Shown here piece by piece: positions 50,271 to 63,200 of a stretch of 64,000 nucleotides of DNA. How positions within the stretch are numbered: the first letter of the stretch is position 1; every line of letters begins with the position of its first letter. The position numbers and the translations under genes were made by a program. The notes below the pieces were generated by a model. The model was not told the origin of the DNA, did no database searches, and saw only the letters and a program-made list of their open reading frames with translations. Location of the stretch: NCBI RefSeq assembly GCF_021155765.1, contig NC_060110.1, positions 21,846,001 to 21,910,000 on the forward strand, read 5' to 3'. Source of the DNA: Diprion similis (lineage: Eukaryota; Arthropoda; Insecta; Hymenoptera; Diprionidae).

Positions 50271-52125
50271 ATCTTGTACCTTGTTGTTAAATCAGAACCA
50301 TACACTTACACTGAGAAGAAATTAAAACGGAAAATTATATCGCGAGAATACTTAAGTTACCATTCAAGCAACAAATGAAATCCGATCTTAATATTACGAG
50401 AACGGCACAACTAAACTCAGTAAACTTCGACTGAAAGTCGTCATAAGATGATCTCCAGTAGTCTAATCACTTGAAAAATATTCTTGCCTCAAGCCAAGCC
50501 TTAAACTATACCACATTCACCACTTACACCGAAACATCCATTCGTAAATGGGTCGTACGTTAATGGGCGAAATGTAATTAACCAAACCTGCAGCTTCGTA
50601 AGACTGATAACTCTACAAGGATACTGTGGTTTTCTTCTGGCGACTGTAGTATGGTATGGGAGCTGGTTCGGATGGGTGATTGCAACTAAATATACCTATA
50701 GCAACCCGATATGTGTATGTCAATAGGTGATAATTTTATGAAGACGATAAAGACAGGTAAATTGTATTTTTAAACGTCTAAAGGTCGAATAGGTTGTAGC
50801 GTGTGATCTTGTCACGGTTCCGGATACATGCGCTAATTGATTTGAACCGGCCATAGATAACACCGATCAACACGAATTTTTAGTCTGGGTTCTAGATGTC
50901 AAATTCTAATTTCTTCCACGTAACTAATACAGGAAAATAATGGTTTCATAAGATAGAGTTTTTTTTTCTGTTTCAACGTACTGCTACCTGCTGCTTATAC
51001 TATCAACGGAAAATGAATATTTGATTATTATTCGATGTACACAACCAAAATTTATTCGTTTAAATATAAGCCCAAAATAAAACTTTTTTTCCTTGACCTG
51101 TGTCATTAAAAATAAAAAAAATAAAAAAAAAACAATTATCACAAGGAAGACAGAAATTATTTGGGATCAACAAGTGAGTAAATACTCTTAATCGCATAGA
51201 TGAGTATTTCAAGTGACATCCTACCATTCTGTGATTCGTTTTGAATAATATATGTACAATTGAAACTGAATCCGTAATCATTCATATTATGTAGGGCTTA
51301 ATTCAATCTATCATGAAATTTGACCTATTCAAAGATTTTGCATCAGGTAAATCTAAGCTTGGTGCAATAAACCGAGAGTTATCACTGACTCGATGTAAAT
51401 AATGTGTTTCACAAGTATTTCTACAAAATAATACCATCGAGAAGTATAATATCTTAGAAATATCCGCCGTATCCCCTGTTACGAAAATTTGAATAAAAAA
51501 CTTTTCCCGCGTGAATCTCTTTCGTCATCACTAGCGACACTGCGGCATAATTGAATACTATCAAGCCTACTAAAGCCGGTCAAGTCAACGTCAAGACACA
51601 TCTACAGCGCCGATTAAACAAAAGCAGCCATCTGATTGGTTACATTCCAATAAAACAAGACTATGATTCGACGAAAGCGCAGATTCACTGCTTGCGATGT
51701 AAAGGAAGCAGCAGGTGCAGCGGGGCGAGCTGACGGAAAGTTGAAAACGCGTTGAGACTAGAGAGGCTGCTGCGTAAAAGTTGAGTGAATCACGTCATTA
51801 AAAAGTTATTGCAGGGGACGAGTTGAAAATTATTCGATATTCGTGTTTCGATTCGAACCATATTCGATCGCAGTGACTAGGGGATTACGCAGTGGCATAT
51901 GATAGTTCGGAAAAACGACATGTCAAAATTTTAGAGGGACATGTGACGTATTCTTCGCGACCACGATTTAAACAGTGTCCACTATTTCAAGTCTGCAAAT
52001 GCTAGTATCATGCGCAAGTTTCTCCGGTCACCGATCCCTGCATATTACAAATCAGTAACGCGTTTCGAGCCTGGTGTACTGCATTAACCTAGTTTTAATT
52101 CTTTGGCACGTAATCAGTGGTTAGA
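50271..52125. other. Divergent promoter region between esterase A and the TBC gene
   Basis: No coding sequence. The left part holds esterase A's 5' flank; the block at about 50570-50615 matches paralogue B's leader, but here lies about 300 bp from the ATG and not about 30 bp. The right part (51550-52125) should contain the TBC gene promoter and 5' UTR. No core promoter element could be fixed. Confidence 0.45.
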
Positions 52126-55100
52126 ATGTTCGAACCAACGGAACAGGGAAAGGTAATCATGTAAACATATCTCTTAGACCTCGCATAATCCAAGTATTGT
52201 GGCTATTGTCACCGCCCACAATTGACTTTCACGTCAATATTTATCACCGCAGAATGACGTGCAATTTCCATACGCCCACATGGTACATCAAAGTCACAGG
52301 GTCACGACACGGCCAAATTATACTTTGCAAATTACACACACATATATACCTTGCAAATACATCTGTATTATAATTTCTCTTATTTCGATGTTTAGGATAT
52401 ATCCATCCACAGCGGCGTCGTGCTCAGAGGTTCGAACACGAGGGAAGACGATGTTCACAGTACGGGCACATTTTCGATCGTTGAATATGTATGTACTTTG
52501 CAATTTGATTCCAAGTTTATGAAAATCATGAGGATGAAGTTAGTAATGTTACTGTAATAGTGCATGTTCAGGAAAAATCGTTACTTCGCATCTTTAGCAA
52601 TGTCCAAAATTTAGTAAACCGTAATAAACAAAACACACTCTCATTTTGAAAAGCCAACTCCTTGAAAGCAGTTCTAAAATTACACAATTGTGGTTTTTTT
52701 CCGTTATATTTCGTTACGTTAATGTCACTGTCGTCAGCCTTATCCAAAATTAGCAAAGTTTTTATTTCAATAACATTTCTCTCACTTTCAGAGCTTCGGG
52801 AAATGCCTGGAATGGAAGCCGGTCGAGGTTTCAGTGGTTTCGGAAAGTCAAGACCAAGACCCAGAATGGTCGTTGGTCAACACGCACACACGGATACGAA
52901 CAGTATCAGAGGGACCAGACTCGTTGGGTCGGTCCAGAACAGTCAGAATATTGTTGTGCGATCTAAAATCCTTTAGGATAAATAGATGCGGACAGCAGCT
53001 GACTCTCATGCTGAAAGATGGAACGACTTACGTTGTTTATTTCCAACTTTCCAATGCCGACTCTTTCGTCAGTACACTTAAGGGTTTCCTGAAATTCATC
53101 AAGTCAAGGAAAGATCGAAACATGTATATAGTCATGGATGCGGAAGATTCAGTATTGGAGAAATCATTCGCCGAGTTAGATCTGTTTCAAGAAAATGCCT
53201 CAGACTATGTGTGGAAATTTGTAAAAAATTTGCATGACAGACCTTACGAAACAACGATGGAAGCCTGCAGCAAACTGACCGATATACTTCGTGAGTATAT
53301 GGAATCAATGCCCACATCTTGAATCGTGTTTAACTTACTTTTTTTTCGTTACATCTTTTCCGTAATAGCCTTTGCACCGATGGTCAAGAAGGTACTTTTA
53401 ATCGTAAGAAGTAAATTCACTCAGAACACTGTACGACAAATAACGTAATTAGAGTTCAAAGACGCACAGTATTATCTGCTGCTTTTGCTGATAAGCATTT
53501 AAAAAATTATAAGATATCATATTTCCATAACATTAGGCGTGATCAGCTACACCTTTAATTTAGTGTTAGTAGTATAGCAGAAAATTCCGCATTGTATTGT
53601 TTCAAAATAATCTACACAATTATCAAGTGTTTTGAGGTCACGTATTTTACTGCATGAAAGATTACAATGCTCTTACTATAATCGTTGTCCCCATTGCATT
53701 TTACTTGAGCTTGAATTTTCACTGACAAACTTGGAATTCAGAATTTTAGTACGAATGCTTTTCAGTTCATAAAGAACCAACACGGCGTGTAGAAGAAGCT
53801 GTCGCTGACCTGTTGAACCGTTCCCTGACTCTAGATATTCCTCAACCAACGGTTTCAGATGGAGCAGGAGAGGAGTATGAAGTCATTGGCGAACCTGGAG
53901 TTGGTCTTGTTTTACCACCAAGACCTCCATGCCCAAGAGGTAAAATAATATTCTATTCACTTCTCATATCTAAATGACTGGTTTTACCTATTTACAGCAA
54001 GGTGACACTAATATCCTCTTCTCACTCTCAGTTTTGCATTTTTTTTAATAATATTATTTTGTTTTGTCACCAGACCGTCTAGTAGCTTCAAGAATAATAA
54101 AGTTGTAATAACAAAACCTTGATAACTGTCATTTTCAAGCAATATACACCTATTATTTCACCTTTTCGTGATGGTACAACAGATACCAGTCCTGTTATAG
54201 TCATTATCGCTGCAATAAATGACTATTCTCAGGTGCACCATTAACTCAGGAACAGTGGGAAAGGTGTAAGGATCCAGAAGGAAGAATAACAAATTCCGAG
54301 GCACTGAAAGAGATGATATTCAGAGGGGTACGTCATTATTTTATAAGCGAAAAATATTGCAACACTTCCGTTACTGCGTGAATATAAATTTTCCAAAGCT
54401 TTCCACATTTCAGTCAGTTTTCCCTTGTTTTACATTCTTGCTATTCCTGAACATCTGGTGTGCTTTTCTAATTCAGGGAGTTTCGCCATCTCTCCGTTAC
54501 GAAGTATGGAAGTACCTTTTGAACTACTATCCATGGGAGGCGACAAATGCGGAAAGAATAGAACTGAGGAAGAAAAAAACTGAGGAATATTTCGCTATGA
54601 AGCTACAGTGGAGATCCATGACCCCAGGACAGGAAACTCGATTTTCTGACTTCAGAGATCGAAAGAGTTTAATTGGCAAGTGCCATTTATATCACTGGAC
54701 CCTCATAGTTTTCTTCAGATATAATTCAATGCTATACTCAAACAGAATCCGATTCCCGGTATAATAAACAAAATTCTATAATTTCAGAAAAAGATGTAAA
54801 TCGAACGGACAGAACACATCCGTATTATCATGGAGACAACAATGCTCATTTAGTACAGTTATATGACATACTCATGACTTATGTGATGTACAATTTTGAT
54901 CTGGGTTATGTACAGGGAATGAGTGATTTGCTCAGTCCAATTTTATGTCTTATGGACAGCGAAGTCGACGCTTTTTGGTGCTTCGTTGGATTCATGAACA
55001 AAGTGGTATGCGGTATACAAGATAATGGTCATATTTTTTCATACTGTCTCTCATACTTCACATACTCTCCTTCATCAATATTTCTTTCCGGATCGGAAGA

Positions 55101-55852
55101 TGAACAAATTGTAAGTCCAGAAGTTTTATAATTCATTACATGTTCGTAGAGTACAAATTTTGAGATGGACCAGGAAGGGATGAAATTGCAGTTGAGTCAA
55201 CTACATTCTCTGGTAGTCTTAACAGATCCCCAGTTAGCGCAATATTTGGACAAGCATGAGTCCGGAAACATGTTCTTCTGTTTCCGATGGCTTTTAGTTT
55301 TATTTAAAAGAGAATTTAATGCGAACGACATATTGATACTTTGGGAAATATTGTGGACTGATCTCCCATGCAAGAATTTCCTGCTCCTAGTTTGCGTGGC
55401 AGTTTTAGACACGGAAAAAAATGTATTGATGGAAAATCGTTACGGATTTACAGAGATTCTGAAGGTAAATACTAGTTCACTAACCAAATATTTTTCCAAC
55501 CAATCTGACAAATTTCCAAGGCCTGGAAGAGAAATGTATGAACATATTTTTCCAGCACATAAACGACTTGTCACTACGCATCGAACTACCATGGACTTTG
55601 TCTAAAGCAGAAGGCATCTACCACCAATTTATGGCTGTGGCTAATCACTTACCTGATCACATTCGTGTTATAATTGGACTTGAGCCGCAGCACAAACCAG
55701 AGATAAGTGATTCAGAAGAAGAAAATGCGACAGCTGAACCACAACTTGATGGCAATGATAGGCGCTCGAGGAACAGTACTAGTAGTGGGAACGTTATATT
55801 TGGTAATAATGAAGTATCATTCGAGCGCGGGATTAATTTATCGTATATATGA
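52126..55852 (+). CDS. TBC1D15: TBC1D15/TBC1D17-type Rab GTPase-activating protein
   Basis: Nine coding exons: 52126-52152, 52396-52488, 52792-53290, 53766-53939, 54233-54327, 54477-54675, 54788-55005, 55150-55464 and 55556-55852; 1917 nt, 638 residues (the human relatives are about 650-690). The N-terminal half (DISIHSGVVL, LEWKPVE, EWSLVNT, LCDLKSF) matches the Rab-binding domain of TBC1D15/17. The TBC domain spans about 297-525, with the arginine finger Arg368 in IEKDVNRT and the glutamine finger Gln405 in YVQGM both intact, so the protein should be catalytically competent. The C-terminus is acidic and low-complexity. The family acts on Rab7-class GTPases in late endosome, mitophagy and autophagosome control. 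The 9-codon first exon is the least certain part. The intron after exon 6 has a GC donor. Confidence 0.92.
54676..54787 (+). other. GC-AG intron in the TBC gene
   Basis: The exon ends ATT G and the intron starts GCAAGTGCC and ends ATTTCAG. Only this GC donor restores the conserved SLIEKDVNRTDRT reading. The nearby GT (GGCAA|GTGCC) would shift the frame and destroy the arginine-finger motif. Confidence 0.85.
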
Positions 55853-55883
55853 GGTCACGACATATCCTTTGTAATGATTTTCT

Positions 55884-55889
55884 AATAAA
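55884..55889 (+). promoter_or_regulatory. Candidate poly(A) signal for the TBC gene
   Basis: AATAAA occurs 32 bp after the stop codon. Longer 3' UTRs cannot be excluded. Confidence 0.5.
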
Positions 55890-58178
55890 TTGTTATGTTC
55901 TCCGCGACAGAAAAAATAACAGCCTAGACATATTTTCACGAGAAATTATTGAAGGAAACAAAAGTACCAAGCAGTTTGCCTATAAGTAATCCGTTAGTAT
56001 AATCGGGTGAACTTCATTTTCCAAAATTTCTTCTAGAAATTAAAAAAAGCCTGAAAGTTGAAATGTTTTACTGTAGAAAGTGTCGTCGAAAAATAACAAC
56101 ACCTTATAGAAATATTCTATATCTCCGTAACTAGTAAATCTTACGTTACTTTAAGAGCAAAAAAATGTTCTGTTATGTAGTATGACTCATTTGGACATGC
56201 CAGTTTGTCGAATCTATGAGGATCGATAAGTTTCAGAGTATATTTGCAAAACCGGGAAACCTTCAAATTTGCCTTAAAATTATTATCTACTATATCACGA
56301 TTGAAACTTTATAAAAATGTTCATGTTCATAGATACGTCGTTTATATATTTGTATTTGCACGGCATAGTTGCAGGAGGCTACAACCAGTCACTGCATAAA
56401 TGAATATAATTACCTAATATCACAAGTTCTATCAATTGTTAGACGCACAGTCCTGTAAAATTTGTATCTTAGCCTTGGTCCATTTTACAAAGTGAGATGC
56501 TATAATGAATCCTACCATCAATTATGAAGCAATCAAGTGAAATACAAAGTATGAGTGTAAGTGGCCAGATCTATAGTTCAACGCGTTTTCAATCCCGAAA
56601 TCTGTGCATCATTCATGATTCTAACGATGAAAATCTATGTCTCATTATATCTTTGCGAACCTCCAGATGAACTCTATCTGCAAGTTTGTCAGATCCGTGG
56701 TCTCATTTTCAAACGTACCATCTATAATACAATATTAAGTTATGCAACGTTCGATAATAATGAATTAATGAAAACTTGATGTTTGTACAGTATTTCAAAA
56801 ACATCGAAAGCAGCTATCTCAAAATCGATGTTTGTTTGTTCATAATTTGAATGTATTGCAGTATGAATTCTAATGAAATGAACTCAAACCTGTAATTTGA
56901 ATAATTTTTTTACTAAGCAGAAGTTAATTTTAAAGTCAAAATATCTGTAAAAGTTTTATGTAATTAGATTCAACTTGTTACTTTTATAAACATTTGAGAT
57001 CGAGTGATTCACTTATAGTCATTACTAAACTTACAGCCATTGTTAAAACTTACTACATGGTGAATTTTTTTCAAATTTGCTTTAAATTAAAAATATAAGT
57101 TATTTATAGCCCACGCACATATATACACGTTATTTATAACAATCTCGATTAGAGCTCCTGATTTTTTTTATGTAATAAATATAAAAATATACGTATAACC
57201 CAGTGATGTCACAGAGCAATACTAACTGACAAAGGTTGCGAAAAAGAGAGCCGAAGGGCCGTGAGCTTGATTTAAACGATATATTTACATAAGTAATGCT
57301 GTGTTGTAACGAAATTTTTAAATCTTTCCAACCTAGGGTACCTCAGATACCCGTCAAACCAGCTACTAATACTCACCACGCTGAATACTAACACCTTATT
57401 TAGTAATGTAACCGTACGGTTTATGTAGTAGTACAATGATAAGTTATAGACGATACGTTCATGTTTCAACATACGTTACTTACAAACGTTCAGGTTTCTA
57501 TTTAAATTTGTATAAATAAAAAGTAATAATGTACAATAGCGATCATTACAATGGTGTATATTTCTAATAAAAATTAATATTAAAATTGCATTTTCAAATA
57601 GCAGCAATCGAGGGCCGTATTGATGTAAACACGTTCCATGCTTGTATCAAAATTTATTGTATTGATCAGACCACCGTTGACTGACTTCAGTCGACGAGAT
57701 CACGGAGGATTAGTCAAGTCCGTAGAGTCACAGTATAACAGCGCGTTATAATCTTCTGTTTTCATTGTTGTTTACTTTCAAACTTACGCTGGATACGACA
57801 GGTATTCTCAACAAAATAAATACCCGAGAAATCACGAATACAGTCCGAACATTGCCGATCGAACCCTCATGTTGCAGCAGGCTGATGGAAGAATCCGAAA
57901 TGTGACCGAAACTTTGGCAAGTCAAGACGCGTTCGCCGCAGGTCCCGGGACGCTTTATTCTGTGGATTATATAATTCAACAATAATTCTTAATCACGACA
58001 TGGAGACTTATACGATCGAACTTAGATCCGGACGACCGTGAAAACAAATGAATTACACTTAATTTTCGGCTGAATATTGTTCGTGAAATTGTTTCTCTTT
58101 CGTCTTCCAGCTTGCGGCAATCCAGTCGCGTTACTATGATACGTGTGAAATATAACTCCAATTGTTCATTTTGGAAAA

Positions 58179-58295
58179 ATGTGTTATAAGTTTCGACAAT
58201 TTCAAGTGGGTGATCTGGAAAATCGCAATCAGTGGCAGTTGGTTACGAGTATGGGCGGCGACTATTACCTCCAGGCATTGTACGACATATTATGG
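58179..58295 (+). CDS. Candidate first coding exon, gene unknown
   Basis: ATG in AAAAATGT context opens 39 codons (MCYKFRQFQVGDLENRNQ..., ending ALYDILW) and meets the consensus donor TGG|GTAAGT in phase 0. The composition is protein-like, not low-complexity. No matching downstream exon was found. An in-frame TAA at 59304-59306 argues against simple read-in to the Gemin8 start. It may be an upstream exon of Gemin8, an unrelated gene, or chance. Confidence 0.25.
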
Positions 58296-59342
58296 GTAAG
58301 TTTTGCATCACGTGAAACAGTTTAGTTAACAGAGCGTGCTTTGTACTTTTATACAAGTATCAATTCTATTCTTTTTCATTTTGCCCATTTTTTAACGTTT
58401 TGAACCTGCGTTAAATTGACTAACCCTATCAAGTCTTGCGTTATTTACGCGTGGACTTGGCGTGTAATGGTTCTAAGGGTAACGGGACCAGTATTCGACA
58501 CAAATTGATCGCGAATAAGTGAAATTTTTTGTTTTAAAAACTACAGTTTAACTGATCATCACCACTCGCATGATTTTTCGTTTTTAAAACCATGCATTGA
58601 AACGAGGCGCAATTTATCGAAGGATATGAGGCACCGAAAGGATGAATCAAGCCATCGAAGTAAAAAAATCCTCAGCATTAAAACTCTCTTTCCAAAAATC
58701 TTCTCTGTGTGACATGAACTTTCATAAGAAATAAATCGAATTTGGCTTATGTTAAATTTTTTACAAATTTAGTAGCTGTATTCATCAGCTTAATCCCGGT
58801 AACTTCAAATGTATTTCATGCAGTAGCATATGGTGTTGATACTCAGAATTTTTTCAAGCTAGTTAAAAATATTTGGATCGTCTTTTATCATATATTTTTC
58901 ATCGTATTAATACGATTTCGACTTTCCGCCTTGTTAGCTGCTACCAAACATACATCGATGCATGCGAGTCAAGGCGCCTTTGCCTTGTGTGTACACCGAA
59001 ACTGCACGACGCGTATGAAGTAAAAACTCAGCTCACTGCGTTTGGAGATACGTTTGTAATTTCGTATCCGACGAAAGTTGTTTACAGACGCGCACGCAAT
59101 CGAAACGAACTTGTCAGAAAGTTTTTTAAAGTGATATGGTGATGTTTTCGCACTCATTAGTCCTGAGTTTGCTCGAAGAAAAGAAATTGTCACAATTCGG
59201 TTTCGTTCTTACTTCTGTCAAATAGAGACGAAAAGTTACGATCGATTTTGAGCATGTCTCGCCATCCTTGACTTCAACCCATACATGTAATCGTTGAGAG
59301 TTTAACAACCCTCCGGATTACGGATACGGCCTTGACCAAGAA

Positions 59343-60298
59343 ATGGACGTTAACGTAAACGCCAAGCGGACGAAGACGAGAAAGAGAAAACGTCACTCGA
59401 AGGTTAAACGCCGTGAACAAGCGCGCCTTGAGGTTAGGTTTGCCAAACGTCGTAAACTCGTTCCTGCCGAACGTAATGCTTACGTCTCTGTCAAATCGAA
59501 GGAAAAAGTAACGAACGCGATGCAGGCGAACACGTTTTGGGAAAACTACGAAGCCGCTCACGAGTGGCAGCAAAGGTTACCTTGAAATACGATATTTACA
59601 CATCTTTTTACTCCCGTTCATTTCTTAATAAATCTCAGGCATCTCAAGCTCTGCAGAAACACGAATTTAACTTAGTCAGTTAGTAAAAATCCTGAAGTAA
59701 CACTCAGTTTACATTTCAGTAATCAAAATATCCGCTCGTCAGACTTGTTTTTCACTCTTATTCCAGGCATAGTGTAGAGTGGTGGAAATCGCGGTGCATT
59801 GCGCTGGAACATGAGAACGTTATTCTGCGCGACAAAATAAGAGAGTTAACTTCAAACTCGATTCGGCGCAGGGTTAATGATTCTTTCGTAAAGCAGGACA
59901 GGCATCGAAGAGCCCGAAATGACAGCCTTCGACAAAATAGTCACAACAGGGGGGTCGACAATTGGCAAGAGGAAGAAGAAGCTTCGGATAACGATAACCT
60001 GGAATTTCAAGTTGATGAAGATATGATGAAATTTTTCGAGCAAAGTATTAGGCACAAATTAGAATTAAAAGAGAAACGAGACGTTGAATCTGCAAGGGAA
60101 AAGGCAGAGCTTGAGGAGGAGGTTCCGATCGAAGGTGGCGCCGCTTGGATGCGAACCAAACTTGAAGGGGCTAAATTACTTTATGGTACCGCTAGTCCCA
60201 GAATTTTAGCCATGGAAACCGCTCTGCAAGCTACAACGGATCGGCATAAAGACAGAGCAAAGCCTCAATACTGGCCAAATATTCCCCTAAAATTGTAG
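59343..60298 (+). CDS. Gemin8: Gemin8 homologue (SMN complex component)
   Basis: Two coding exons, 59343-59575 and 59767-60298; 765 nt, 254 residues (human GEMIN8 is 242). The N-terminal 45 residues are very basic (KRTKTRKRKRHSKVKRR), suggesting a nuclear or RNA-binding tail. FWENYEAAHEWQQRHSVEWW aligns with the vertebrate YARYWQHYHQAMAWM region. The C-terminal half has DMMKFFEQSIRHK and the diagnostic end KLLYGTASPRILAMETAL ... KPQYWPNIPLKL, matching human RLYGDSAAKIQAMEAAV ... QPKYWPVIPLKF. In the family it joins Gemin6/7 and Unrip to SMN for Sm-core snRNP assembly in cytoplasm and Cajal bodies. ATG 59343 was chosen: good context (AAATGG) and an in-frame stop at 59304. Confidence 0.9.
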
Positions 60299-60506
60299 AT
60301 AGTTATTTACATTTTTTGTTTCATTGGTTGCTAGTATCAAACTTTATTTTAAAGCTTGGAAATTCAGTCGCATCCGCTCAATAATCATTTAGTTTGCATA
60401 TAAAGGGAAGTATCGCTCAGTGTTAAACTAAGTATTATCGTACAAAAATTGCTTTGTGAACCTCATAGTTTTATACAAAATATTTGATTAATATCTAGCG
60501 ATAATG

Positions 60507-60528
60507 TATATATATATATATATATATT
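60507..60528. repeat. (TA)n microsatellite
   Basis: About 22 bp of TA repeats, about 210 bp past the Gemin8 stop codon. Confidence 0.85.
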
Positions 60529-61722
60529 TTTTCGATACAGTTATCCACTGTATAAACATAAATTGCTAACAGTAAACTGCAGTTAAGTCGTGATTATCTT
60601 ATTCTCGATTTCAACCCAATAATTTGTAACCTTTTATCACAATTTTGATTGATCTAAGAAAAGTTCATCCGACTATCGCAAGTATCGAATATTGAAAATT
60701 ATGTTTGAGTTTGTAAATTGAATCTAACTTGTCGTCATTTGAATACTAAATATGTATGAAATTTAGTTATCGTTAAACTTACTCGGGTCATTTTTTTCAG
60801 ACCAACATTCGTTGTATCAGAATATTTATTTGCGGTCAAAAAAATTTCTTGTGACCGCTAATTAAATTCAAATTGCAATATCGCCGAGAAATTTGTTTGA
60901 ATATTTTGACCAGAGTTATTTGTTATTTCTCTTTTCTCTTTTTTTTTTTTTAATGTATTCCCACATTTTTATTACCTCGCGACACATTAAACAGCATGTA
61001 TAGTTTATAATGCACACGTATGTGGATACGCGGATAATTTATTCAAATGTCCAAAAGACATCGGAATCAGTAGCAAGACAACGTTTCATAATTATTTACA
61101 TCAAAGTTGTTCCGATTTTTTCAATGTAAAGCAATCTATTTGATAAATTGATATTCAAATTATACAAGAAACATATTTGTATCCTTAATATTTGTGATAA
61201 TCCGCATTGAGAAGCTTGATGGTAAATTAATAGTTCGTGTCCTATTACACCGACCGGAATGATTAATGTGTTTCTGAAAACGTGTTACGAATCCCTTGTC
61301 CGAGATTCACTCTCACCGAGCGATTAAAAGAACCGAAAGAAGTATAATTATCACATTGTGTTACTACTTACTGTATACTTACGTATATATACGATACATC
61401 TCAGACAGATATTACATTCGAATATGAGAATAGAAACCCTTTTTTCGCCGCCGATTACGAAAAATATAACAATAATAATAATTACAAAAACTGTGCAAAA
61501 GCAGCGTGGGACGCGGGACTTAATATCAAGGAATACGCGTCATTATCACGGGGTTTGGGATCTGATGTGCCTACTTACGGAAGGAAAAAATTTGCGATCG
61601 AGCTTATTATTTGTTATACATACAGTAAAACCGACTACTTGACTCGCAAAAGAAAAGTATAACGATCCTCTCGCGTTTGGACAATCTCGTTGTTTTTGAC
61701 GTTGCGTGTAATATTCTCAGAG

Positions 61723-61740
61723 ATATATATATATATATAT
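61723..61740. repeat. (AT)n microsatellite
   Basis: About 18 bp of AT repeats in otherwise unassigned sequence. Confidence 0.8.
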
Positions 61741-63132
61741 CCTTTTATATAAATCTATAATTTGTTACTCGTTAAAGTCGCACGGCGGCGAGGAGAGGCC
61801 TCGATTTGCCAATTAACTTAATGCAGTTTTAATAATCCATTCAGTAGTTGGCCTTTATTTTGATCTTCGGAACCTTTGTCACCGTCCGCGGAGCTGCAAA
61901 CATCATTCAAATCTCTTGAATCAGAAATGTTTTTACTTTTTGTTGCAAACGAATCTCGTTAAGGCCATATTGCAAATATGAGCGCGAGTTTATAGTATAA
62001 GTGTTCATTTTTGATTCGATTGTATTATTCAAAGATACTGTAAACCGTTGGCACAACACATTGAAAAAAAATGATGATGTGCACGCTACAGCTATAACTT
62101 TCAGATTTGCCCATATATTATATTCACTGAGAAAAAATTTATTGCAGAAGACTTGTTGTATGATGAACAATTTGTAGAGAGGTTCATTCAATTTTGAAAA
62201 ACAAAAATGAAGTATGATTTATCTGAGAGACTAGGCTAGATCTTTGAAATGCGATTGGCGAGGGAATTTCCCCATTTTATTGATAGTCTTGTAGGTCTGC
62301 ATATAACAAGCAAAATATCCAGCTTTACTTATAAAACAGAAAATTTTGAAGCGTGACGCGCGTTCCTCAATTCTGCAAGTCGATCGCTTGAGTGAATAGA
62401 GCATAAAAACTTCCCTCGACTATGTATAGGTGGATAATACCTGGTGGTGCTACAGGGCACAGAGTACAACCACCATTTTTAGCAATCAACCAAGTGAAAC
62501 ATCTTCATAGCTATTATTCCTGCTTGAGTCTCTGCAGAGATTTGTACAATTAGCCTCAGCTTGAGAATTGTCGTATGACTGTCGACGGAACTGTACAGAA
62601 ATTCGACGTCGAATCGACCAAGATTCGAGAGAGAACTGATCAACAATCACGATCTGAGTCTGGTAAAAACAAATCGAATTCCTTTTAAATTTTCTGAAGT
62701 AGAATTAAGCTTAGTCTTACACGCCATGTTTTAGATGACCACGTTACTGTTTTTAAAACAAACCTGTAACTGGGTGTTATTAATTTCAAAGAATTTCCGT
62801 CCAATTGAAAATTGCTTTTTTCACATATTTTCACTTTACTTTTCTACTCTTATTATTGATACTTCGGACAACGTGACAGCAAATCTTAACGCCAAAAGAA
62901 CAAGCGTACCTAAGACAGTTACTGTATTTTGAGTAATATAATTAACTTTATTTATCGTATTTTCGCTTTTCCTTTACTCCCTTCTTTTTCTTTCTCTCTT
63001 TTTCGCTGTCAGAATGCAGTTAATAAGTCATAGAATCTTCGTGAGAATATCCATCGCGTGATTGAATGCAGCTACATGCTATATATATGATAACTGAAAA
63101 ATTCGCAGCCACGTGAAAAAGAAGGTCGTCCT

Positions 63133-63200
63133 CGGATAGGCAACCCAAATTTCTTTTGCAAATAGTTGTAACAAGCGACGACATTTTGGTTGCCTATCCG
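63133..63200. repeat. 68-nt hairpin with a perfect 13-bp stem
   Basis: CGGATAGGCAACC (63133-63145) is the exact reverse complement of 63188-63200. After one mismatch the pairing continues with AAAT/ATTT, leaving about 32 nt of inner sequence that can pair a little further (TTGC/GCGA). The size and shape are compatible with a small precursor RNA or a short inverted repeat; strand and expression are unknown. Confidence 0.5.

Larger units (their letters stand above)
55853..59342. other. Intergenic between the TBC gene and Gemin8
   Basis: AT-rich with no complete gene. The only coding-like piece is an ORF at 58179-58295 ending in a perfect donor. Confidence 0.4.
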
